Of a DNA stretch of 64,000 bases, positions 17,504 through 29,500 are shown piece after piece (within the stretch, counting starts at the first letter, position 1; every line of letters starts with the position of its first letter). Source of the stretch: Pseudorasbora parva (Eukaryota > Chordata > Actinopteri > Cypriniformes > Gobionidae); NCBI RefSeq assembly GCF_024679245.1, contig NC_090175.1:51596732-51660731 (forward strand). Reading direction: 5' to 3'. Both the position numbers and the translations under genes were made by a program. The notes beneath the pieces were generated by a model, which worked only from the letters and a program-made list of their open reading frames with translations, searched no databases and had not been told where the DNA came from.

Positions 17504-20500
17504 CTAGGAATCCTGCTGGTCTGCATGCTGCTGACTGCTCAGGGGTGTGTCTGTGGAGGCCCCGCCCACTTCCTGTCCATCAACACCAAGGCCCAACACC
17601 TCATCCATCTGTTCCAGTTCGCTTTGGTCCAGTAGCTCAAAGTCCTCTTCTTCCGTGGGTACGAGTGTGACATCCGGCTGCTCTTCAGTGCTTGCTTCGG
17701 TGACGTCAGCGTCCTCTTCCTCTACGCTGGCTTCTTGGGCGGACGGCGTCTCGAGAGGCGATTCCATCGGGCAAGGAGGCGTATCGGTGGGAAGGAACGA
17801 AGCCATGGACGAGCCTTCGTTGGCCTCCGTGGACCGCAACAGGGCCGAGAGAGTGTTCTGTACTACGGTAGAGATAGCCGTGCTCACTATCTCCTCGCTA
17901 AGGGCTTCCAGGGATCTGGCGGGTTTTGGGACGGCCTCGGCCAAAACCCTTCTCTCTTTCTCAGTACCCACAATGCTTTGGTCTGCCCCCGCTGCCTGTC
18001 CGTGTCCATTGAAGTGCGTGTTGACAAAGTGGAGCGGAGATGCTAAGTGCTGGATCAGAAGGCTGGCCGTAGACAGGGCTTCCTCCTGGAGCTCGGAGCC
18101 AGATGCTCCCGCCTGCTCCGACCCGAGAACGCCCAACGGGAAATGGAACAGACCCGGTTCAATAGAAGGCATCTCGTCCAGTGACGGAAACTCTGCTAGG
18201 TCCCTAGTGAACGCCTCATCCGGTTCACTGTGCACGCTCTGCTGATCCAGGTCTGCTGATGAAAACAGAGAAACACCATTAAAAATTATAATCTAAAATA
18301 ATTAGTCATTCTGAGGTTAATTCCCCTGAAAAGTATAAATAGCTTCTCAGTGGCACTCAAAACAATTCAATTATGTTAAAGCTGCACTATGTAACTTTTC
18401 CGTCCGCTAGAGGGTGCCTATTGAAAACAAAGGCGTAGTTTGATGACGCCAAGTTTGAGCGCAGAATCTTAGGACATGCAGTTTTTTCTTCACAGCCGGT
18501 GGAAAAGAATCGGGATAGGACATGGGCAGAAATCATGTTCATGGATGTGATTATTAATGTTACTGTAGTATGAAGAGCACAGTATGAGCACAGCGAGCAG
18601 TGGGACTTTTATTATGACAGGACACAGTTGCCGGCGCTATTTCCACTTTTCCGGTCATGAGTATGAGTTAACACATCTCTGTTTATCATATGAGATATAT
18701 TTAAGTATATTTAAAATGATGTTATGACGTTACTCTGTGCGCTTAGCGGCTGCTTTGACACTTGTTCCCTCTGCTAAGAGTAAAGCGAGAAACCGAGGGT
18801 CACGCAGATATGAGGCAATTGACATGCGACTCCCTTAGATGGAAACATTTGGGATATTGTTAGAACTCAACTGATCAAAATATATAACACTGACCTGATG
18901 GTTTTTGGATATTTACCGCAAAAATCTTACATAGTGCACATATATTTTGTATAAATGCACTACATTTACATCTGCATATCTCACCGGAAGTGATCGCACA
19001 CTGAAGGCTGATTTGACATGGAGTATTAAAGGTAAAGAATGTTATGAATACTTTGCAGTTTCTGACACAAACCGTTCGTTTTGTGTCTTAAGACACCAAT
19101 GTGCCGTCACAAGCCGTAGAGTTTAATATGGATTTGTATGTGGATGTTTTTTTTACTCTGATGGATTTTGTTACCATTCACAACATCCATTATACGACCG
19201 GCAGACTGCAGCGGTCGGAGTTAAAAATCTTCATTTGTGTTCTACTGACGCAACAAAGTCACCTATATCTTGGATGCCCCTCTTTGGGTATAATTCAACA
19301 GAAAAATGTATAAAATATGTTAAAGGTGTCATTATATACAATACCATTCAAAAGATTGGATTTGGGTTTAATACTTTAACTCAGCAAGGACACATTTAAA
19401 TTAAATTTAAAAAAAGTTAGATCAAAAGTGACAGTAACGACATTTATAATGTTACAAAAGATTAAAAAAAAAAAAAAAAAAAAAAGCCTTTCTTTTGAAT
19501 TTTCTATTCATTAAAGAGCTATTTAAAGACTTTAGTGCACTTGCAGCAGTGGTACCTTCAGAGACGTCTGTGAGCTGTGGCGTCGTGGCTCTGGACACAG
19601 AGAACCCTCCGCTCTCCAGTATGGACGCCTCCTCATCGGACAGCTCAGAGTCTGTGATGGCCATCGCCAGAGCCGTAGTCTTCACATCCACCTGCTCCAA
19701 CAAACAACCAATAAGTGACTGCAATCACACTACCCTTCACAGGTTTGGGGTCATTTCTATTTCAAATAAACGCTGTTCTTTTGAATATTCATCAAAGAAT
19801 CCTCAAAAAAATGCATCTTGGTTTCCACAAAAAATTTTTTTTTTAATTGTAATATTTCACAATATTACAGTTTTACTGTTTTAGATCAAATAAATGCAGT
19901 TCTGATGAGGATAAGAGACTTCCGATCCCAAACTTGTGGCCTGTAGATTAAAAAAAAGATTGCAAATCTCCATTCAGACATGAAACACACAGTTGTCATG
20001 TATAGATATGAAACAGCTTCACAAACAGGCTTTCCAAACAATTCTGTGATATATAAGCACAGAAGTACTCGGATAAAAGATTATAGTTGGGATATAAACA
20101 ATGAAGTCTATGGTAGCTATCAAAATAGGGAGTAAATCACCTTTAGAAAGCACATTTTCAACAAAAAAAAAAGTTATTTTTCAAATAAAGACTATAAATT
20201 ACATCTTTACACCAGTAGGTGGTGACAAGAGACTATTTAATGAATAATTAGTTAAATAATAGTTAGTTAAATAATTGAGTTAATTAATTCAAGAGATTTG
20301 TTAAAAACTTTTTAATGAGTGAAAACGTTATTATGAGTGAGTCATTGAAAAATTAATTCAAACCAATTAAAAATAATAATAATTTGGGTTAATAAACACT
20401 TTTTTGTTTGCAAGCTCCACCTTACAATGCCTGTTTGGGAAAAACAAGATTTAAAAAATGATGTGCATTTTTTATTGTTTTCAGTGAGTAAAGCATAAAG

Positions 20501-23500
20501 GCTTAAAGATCTAGGTTTTGACGCAATCGACCTGGGTTTGAATCCCCCTTTTGCCGAGCTTGCTCGCATATCACATCGGAAAGGCATTTACTTTCAATAA
20601 AAATCATCATCCTGTTTATGTACAACTGAGGTACAAATAGTATTTATCGGTCAAAAAGTATAAATAGCATCGAATTACTATTTTACATGGTGTAAACAGA
20701 ATATATCACTATTTTCACTTAGTAAATAGCATCTACAGCTGTTTCCACTTAGTGCAAATATCATCTATTGAAATGGCACGGAATATTTTAAGATATGTCA
20801 GATCAAGATTATTTCAGATTTAACAGCTTAAACAAGTGTTTTAATCTGGAACTATAGGCTTAAACCTAGTCTGTGAAACCGGGCCATATGTTAGGGTTTC
20901 CCAGATGTTAGGGTTCATGAAGGAACTGCGGGGATTTGTGAGTTTAATGTAAAGCTATTAAGTACTTAAATCATCAAATATTCAAATCAAAATATATAAT
21001 TTTAAAATAAAAACATATCGAAACACACACACAAAAAAAAGTTTAATATTTGTTTAACTTATGAACATATATAATGCTTTTTCAGAAAGGTAAATTGAAA
21101 AGATAAAAGTAGTACTAGGGAGAATAAACAAATTATTATTAATTTACTAATACCTAATAATAATAATACATGAATAATAACTACTTTTTATTTTTTTATT
21201 TACAGTTGTTACTTTTCCCACAGCACTGCCTTGCGGACCCCAGTTTGAAAATCGAATCTTTTAAATATAGAATATGGCCCCTTTAAGATGGGATATAGTG
21301 TTAAGATATGACCCCATGAAACTAAGCCCCCTGTATCAGAGGACACTCACAGTAGGAGCGAAGCAGGACAGCTCCTCTTCACTCTCGCTCTCCGTCTCTG
21401 CCCTCGGCTCATCACCCTCTTCCTGCTCCTTCTTCAGCTCTGCACATACACACACACACTTTTTCCTGAGCTGAGTCTTACAGGAAGCGAAACACTACCA
21501 AGCTTCTGTGTAAATAGCCTAGAACTGTGATATCAGCAGCAGAAGCACACAATATATCGGCACTAATATTCAGATAAGGGAAAATTATGAATGATTTATT
21601 CCAAGTACAAGCAGAATACATGAACTTACTTTTTGTCCTCTACTTAAAATGTCCTCAAGCTTGATTTCACTTCAATCATGAACACACAGGCAAAATATTG
21701 TCTGCAACATGCAACTGTCCATTATATAATCTGTTTAGGAATACTGGGCTTGTTGTTAGCAGCCTAGGACACTAATAAAAGGTTTCGCTCTCACTTCTCT
21801 TTTCGTATTTGCGCCGTTGTGCGTCTCCTTTCATGCTGTAGTCGAGTTTCATCAGTATGGGCTCCAGTCCGGTGTACATTTTCTGGATCAGCTCATGGTA
21901 GACCACCAGCGGCCACAGCAGCACACTCAGCACTAATGCAGCACAGAGAAACACACACTACCATTAATGCCTGGGGTCTCTAATATCAGTTATATATTTG
22001 TTATGTTACATTTTACTTTTCAAATTGATGTTTAGATATCTAGACTAAATTATTTTACATAATTTTAACACACTTTAGGTCCAATTTAACAGTTAAATAG
22101 AATCTTATGTTAAATATGTTGTTATATAGACTATAGACCACCATTCAAAGTTTGGGGTCAGTAAGATTTAAAGGACAAATTATACTTTTTATTCATCAAG
22201 AGTACATTAAATTGATCATAAATAACATTTATAATGTTGAAAAAGTTTTCTGTTTCAAATAAATCTTTCTATTCACCAAACAAATCATGAAAAAATTCCA
22301 CAAAAATATGAAGCATCACAACTTTTTAAGCATTGATTATAATAATAAATGTTTCTTGAGCAGCAAATCATATCATAGAATGATTTCTGAAGGATCATGT
22401 GACTGAAGACTGGAGTTATGATGCTGAAAATTCAGCTTTGTGTCACAGGAATAACTTACATTTTAAAATGTATAGAAATTATTAGAAAACGGTTCAGACC
22501 TGCAAACTCCTCAGAGTAAAAAAGGTGACAGTGCCCGGGGATGCAGGTGTGCCACAAGTTTGCAGGTCTGGCGGTTATTTTGATTTTGCAAAAATATTTT
22601 TTTCAACCCCAAACTTTTGAACAGTAGTGTACCTACAAATGTGACATGATGAAATATATTTATTTGAATTCTTAAATATTCACCACTGAATCTGAATTAG
22701 TTCTTTTTTTTACAAAATGTATGACCATTTTTCATAACAGAAAATATTTTTAGTTTTTGATCCATAGACAGTAAAAAAAAAAATAGACACTGCAACCCCA
22801 TAGACTTCAACAGTGAAGAGTGAAGTTATTTAGAAGCACTCACTTCCTGATGGCTGAGTGTACTGCGCAGGCTGAGACTGAGCTTGACGACGTAGATGAC
22901 GTGAGCAGCCTGTCTGACAGCTGTAAGTCTTCTAGTGGTTGTGCGAAGTGAAATCTGAATCATGTTGTTGAAATATTTTCTCCCGTTGCTTTTGGTTCTT
23001 TATGGGCTGCTCGCCATGCATCTCCCCTGACTTTATCGGACTTTATGTCTCCTCGTCCCCCCAACTGTCTCATAGACAGTAAAAGATTGCTTCTGAGCGT
23101 CTCCTCCTGTCTATAGGGTAATTTCTCTACTGTGCGACAGAGTCGCGTTGGTTATGACGCAATCGTTAGCCTATTTTTACAAAACGGCTTCTACAGGGCG
23201 ATAGTGTAAGATACAGGGAGTGCAGAATTATTAGGCAAGTTGTATTTTTGAGGATTAATTTTATTATTGTACAGCAACCATGTTCTCAATGAACACAAAA
23301 AACTCATTAATATCAAAGTTGAATATTTTTGGAAGTTTTATGTTTTAGTTTTAGCTATTTTAGGGGGATATCTGTGTGTGCAGGTGACTATTACTGTGCA
23401 TAATTATTAGGCAACTTAACAAAAAACAAATTTATACCCCTTTCAATTATTTATTTTTACCAGTGAAACCAATATAACATCTCAACATTCACAAATATAC

Positions 23501-26500
23501 ATTACTGACATTCAAAAACCAAACAAAAACAAATCAGTGACCAATATAGCCACCTTTCTTTGCAAGGACACTCAAAAGCCTGCCATCCATGGATTCTGTC
23601 AGTGTTTTGATCTGTTCACCATCAACATTGCGTGCAGCAGCAACCACAGCCTCCCAGACACTGTTCAGAGAGGTGTACTGTTTTCCCTCCTTGTAAATCG
23701 CACATTTGATGATGGACCACAGGTTCTCAATGGGGTTCAGATCAGGTGAACAAGGAGGCCATATCATTAGATTTTCTTCCTTTATACCCTTTCTTGCCAG
23801 CCACGCTGTGGAGTACTTGGACGCGTGTGATGGAGCATTGTCCTGCATGAAAATCATGTTTTTCTTGAAGGATGCAGACTTCTTCCTGTACCACTGCTTG
23901 AAGAAGGTGTCTTCCAGAAACTGGGAGTTGAGCTTGACTCCATCCTCAACCCGAAAAGGCCCCACAAGCTCATCTTTGATGATACCAGCCCAAACCAGTA
24001 CTCCTCCTCCACCTTGCTGGCGTCTGAGTCGGGCTGGAGCTCTCTGCCCTTTACCAATCCAGCCCTCTGCCCTTTACCAATCCAGCCACGGGCCCATCCA
24101 TCTGGCCCATCAAGACTCACTCTCATTACATCAGTCCATAAAACCTTAGAAAAATCAGTCTTGAGATATTTCTTGGCCCAGTCTTGACGTTTCAGCTTGT
24201 GTGTCTTGTTCAGTGGTGGTCGACTTTCTGCCTTTCTTACCTTGCCCATGTCTCTGAGTATTCCACACCTTGTGCTTTTGGGCACTCCAGTGATGTTGCA
24301 GCTCTGAAATTTGGCCAAACTGGTGGCAAGTGGCATCTTGGCAGCTGCACGCTTGACTTTTCTCAGTTCACGGGCAGTTATTTTGCGCCTTGGTTTTTCC
24401 ACGCGCTTCTTGCGACCCTGTTGACTATTTTGAATGAAACGCTTGATTGTTCGATGATCACGCTTCAGAAGCTTGGCTATTTTAAGACTGCTGCATCCCT
24501 CTGCAATATATCTCACTATTTTTGACTTTTCTGAGCCTGTCAAGTCCTTCTTTTGACCCATTTTGCCAAAGGAAAGGAAGTTGCCTAATAATTATGCACA
24601 ACTGATATAGGGTGTTGATGTCATTAGACCACACCCCTTCTCATTACAGAGATGCACATCACCTAATATGCTTAATTGGTAGTAGGCTTTCCAGCCTATA
24701 TACAGCTTGGAGAAAGACAACATGCATAACGAGGATGATGTGGTCAAAATACTCATTTGCCTAATAATTCTGCACTCCCTGTACAAGGTAATGGAGCCTT
24801 TTATAGATTGGCGTGTTTCTTTAGAAATAAACAATGGACAAATGGAGTCTTTAGACGCCTCAGATGTAAAGTTATTCGCTGTCAAAGTGACGCAAAAATG
24901 AAAGGGACTCAATGGGATGCTAACAGCAGGTGATGGCTTGGTTAGCAATGGCCACCCTTATGGGAGGTACGCTTTCGGGTGATATATTACCCCCTTGGGT
25001 TGATGACATCTCTTGTGGTCTGATTGGTTGATGGACTATCCAATGGCGTACAGAGTCATTTGAATAATGCTCATTGATCATGCCTCTTGTGCAGTAGAAA
25101 ATACAGAGCAGACTCTACAGACCAATGTTCAATCTCATATTGAGCTCTGGTGATAGCCAGCCAAACCAAGATATGTACTTGAGAGTGACTTAAAAAGTGA
25201 AAACATACCACCATCTACACTTTTTGACACCTGTTTGAGTTATTGTTGTATGTAGATTGTGTAGTATGCGGTATAAAGACTGTTGTATTGTTGTATTTTA
25301 TGTGACTGGATTTTTTACCCAGCCAAATTGAATTGCTGACAATATCTTCTGGAGTACTATAATTTTATTTTTATTTTGCTTCTTTAATCTACAGTTCCAC
25401 AGCAAACCCGAATGTTATGTAAGTGCAGAGGTGGACTTGAATAGTTTGTGTGTTGCATAATTTGTGTAGCTGGTGCACAAGGGCAGAAGTGTGTGTAAAA
25501 GTGGAAATAAACACAATAGAGGGACGTTTGCTCACATATGATGTAGGAGATCATAACCCCGGGAATGTAATGTCCAACCAGGGTCAGCATCAAACATCCA
25601 GAACACATCATGATGCAGAACTGATGAGATGAAACAGAAAGATTGATCAATAAACACTTTCTGAACAATCACTAATGTTTAAAGGTTTGGGGTCAGTAAG
25701 ATTATTTGAATATTTTTGAAAGAATTAACTTATGCTCACCAAGGCTGCATTTATTTGATAAAAAACAGTTAAGTTGTGGAATATTGTTACAAGTTTAAAT
25801 AACTGTTTTCTATTTGAATATATTTTAAAATGTCATTTATTCCTGTTAGCAAACCTGAATTTTCAGCATCATTTCTCCAGTCTTCAGAGTCACATGTCCT
25901 TCCGGAAATCATTCTAATATGATGTATTGGACATTTGCCTGGTGAGCCGACGCACTTTGGAGCCGGTAGAATTTTTTTAAATTATTATTATTATTATTAT
26001 TTTTTATACCACTGACAACATGCAGCGACAGCGGCCCATTGGTTTGTCTTCTGAATTGACAAGCCAAAGCGAGAGAGACCTCCACTCCATATTAGGCGCT
26101 TTTTTCTATTTATTTATTTATTATTTGACTGCATGGAACTGCAAAAGGCAAATATCCGCACAACGCAGCGGCTGACGAATGTACACTGCGTTTAAATACT
26201 GCTCTATGAGCGGCACTTTGACTTATTTTGTTTTATACAATCGTATGATATGGAAACATTACAGGCTCTGTGGTGAGTCAGCTGAGAACAGCCGCGAGCA
26301 TGTAGCCTATTCATGACGAGGTAAAGTGGAAAACGGCAATACACACAAACGTTTCACTTTACCACAACCACAACTTACATAACAGCGAATAAATATGGTG
26401 TTTAGGAAGAAACATTTATTAAAAATGTTGCTATATTTCATTAATATTGTAATGTGCATATCACTTTTATAGAGGCTGTTTTCGTATTTTCTACAGGTGT

Positions 26501-29500
26501 TTACATTTTTTTACTTACAAATATAATAGTTTATTATATATGTTTTATATAGTTTTAGAAACCATATAGCCATATAATGAGGTTTCTGTGTAATGTTTTT
26601 TACCCTGTGACTACCATGATCTTACATTTAAATGAAACTGACCTACAGTTAAACTACACTCTAAAACAGCTTTAAAGTCTGGATCCCATGAATTAAGGAC
26701 AAAGCTTTTTTTCCTCTTTAAAAGTTTTATTAACTTTTTAATAGATTTAATGAAATGTAATAAGCTCATGAAAGATAGGTATCAGTGTCTTAATTAAATG
26801 ATGTGTTAACTCTTGAAAAATATGATTGTTCAACCCAAAAATGTGATCATTTACTCACCCTAATGTCATTCCAAACCTAAATGAATTTATTTCTGTGTAG
26901 CATAAAATAAAATTATTTGAGTCTGTTTTTTTGTTCTTACAATATTCAAATGGTAGCCTAACCAAAATGGCTTGGTTGCCAACATTCTTCAAAACATCTT
27001 CTTTTGTGTTTCACAGAAGTCATGCAGGTTTGGAATGACACGAGAGTGAGTAAATGATGACAACATTTAAAAGAAGTAAATTGACCTTACTGCATCCTAG
27101 CTCAAAATCATCAGTGCGAACGAACAGAAGCTAAAGACTACAGCCAGCAGAGGGAGCCATTTCCGCATGTTTTCAACTCACGCGTGGGGGATGGAGATCA
27201 CACTCACAGCACTCATCTCGCAGCTGCAGCCTCAGGCATTCATGTTTAAACGGTGCGGCCAGCAGAGCAAAGTAAGTCTTTCAACTTCTCAAATTAATTC
27301 CTATGAAAGTTAAGCTTTCAAAGGCATGAACTGAAAACACGCCAGACTGAACATGCGCTGTGAATCTATATCGCGGACGCGTTTACCTCAGCTCTCATCA
27401 TGAGCTCATCCATGACTGTCAATAGTTCTGACTCCTGCAGCGTTTTGGGACCCTCAGCGGCTAAACCACATACTGAACACAAGTTCAGTTTTTAATTGTA
27501 GTGTCTGTTCTCTAACTGAACTGATTTTATAAAAATGAACGCGGTCGTTGTGGGAAAGTGAAAGTGATTCAGTAATCTAGTAGCTTTGGGAGTGGCCTCG
27601 TAGGGCAGCGAAGCATTCTGGGAATTTTATTCTGGGAATAGTCTTTGATCCCCATGAGACAAAAATACGTTTTCTGTCTTTTCTCAGTCTAGAAAGAACT
27701 AAATAAAAAAATAATTTCACATTTCTACTACATTAATGACCCAGTTTAAATAAAGATTCATCTTCCCAGCGCTGAAGTACTCCTTTAAGCTTATTTTGAA
27801 AATTGATAATATTTGTGTGGAACCCATGACAATTTTTAGGATTCTTTGATAAATACATTTGAAATATATTTTGTTATTTTATAAATGTCTTTACTGTTAC
27901 TCTTTTATCAGTTTAATGCATCATTATTTTCTTTACAATAAATTAATACTGACCCCAAACTTTTGAACAGCAGAGTACACTTGAAAAATATTTTAATAAA
28001 TAAATAAATGAATAAATAAATAAATAAAATCTTTTTTTCACAGAAAAGGGAAAGTAATCTAGGTTTGGAATGGCATTAAGGGTAATTAAAGCAGGAATTA
28101 TCATTCGTAATTTATCTATAAAATTAAAATCATACTTCATAAAACATATTTCAAATATTTTTCAGTCACAGAATCCCTCTGCCCACCTTGCCGTGGTTTT
28201 GCCGTTTGTACTGGAGCATTTCTTGGATGTAAAGGCTGAAGGTGAGGTAACTCTCTGCGAGATGATGGCTGAGTTCCTCCACGCTTAACAGACGTGGCTG
28301 GTCCGTTAGCGCTTCTCTGTAACAACATGCGCCAATTTACTTACACAGTTAGGGCACATTTAATGAGGAAACAGTCTTAGGATACAGCAAAGGCGATGTT
28401 TTGAAAGTGAGCAGTCCACACATAAGGGACTGGGTGCTATTGAGACATGCAGATATTATTCAAGACACATACCGCTCAATGACAGACGCCTCTGGATGCC
28501 ACACTGTAGAGAATAGAAGAGCAAACATGAGCGAGGACGAAATGAAAGACGCTCCTTGTGCAATTCTTATAACACAAAAAAACATCATGATATTTTAGCA
28601 GGCGTTTTAAATGAATTAACATCACAAATTGTGCATTTACAATTGGTCATTAAGCCTGTCGTTGGACTAGTTTTGCAATCCCTTCTTGTTACAAGAAATA
28701 GTGTCACTGACTTAAAATTGATTTAAAGCATCTCTGGTCTTTTTTTTATGTTTTTGAAAGACAAAGAAGTCTCTGATGCTGACCAAGGATGATTTTATTT
28801 CATGCAGTAAAACAGTAATGTTGCAAAAAATTATTACATGTCTTTACTGACATTTTTGATAAATTTAATGCATCCTTGCTGAATAAAAACATGCAATTAT
28901 TTAAATAAATGTAGGTGAATATAGCTGCTCATTACTATGCATTGTTGCAAATAAATACAAAATAATAAAATATTATTATTCCTTATGTTAATTTAGTCGA
29001 TCAATTAAATGGTGAGTAAAACATGCCTTAATTGTAAGTAGATTTTTCCATATTTTAGTTTTTACATTAAATATTGTGAATTAACTTGACCCATGACTTA
29101 AGTGAAATTATGTTCCCAGTTAACAAAAGACATTTCAGAGCAAATACATTTGGGTACTGAATTAGACATTTACAAAATTCTGTAAAACATACAGTTTATG
29201 CTATACATGCTATCCGTCAGCTGTGTTGCCCAGTCATATTGTGTGTGTCTGTGCATTGCATGTGTTTCTCTGACTGAAAAGCACAGTTGAGTGTATGCAT
29301 GCATCACCAGTGATCTGTGGCAGCTTGTCTTTCCATCGCTCCAAAAGAGTCAGTCCAATGAGAGATACGCTCAGGAGGAACAGGGGTCTCAAAGATGTGG
29401 ACGACAGGATCCTAAAACACACATACATTTATTAAATCATCACATTCAATAAAAAAAACAACACATGACACACTCATATGACATAAATTAGTTGTTGTCA

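Noticed and set aside
17547..18245. 232-codon open frame on plus, opposite the last retreg2 exon
   Set aside because: Serine-rich shadow of the acidic retreg2 tail; the minus frame is the one conserved with human RETREG2 and linked by splicing.
20515..20560. tRNA gene
   Set aside because: Only a B-box/T-arm-like stretch is present; no acceptor stem or anticodon arm can be drawn.
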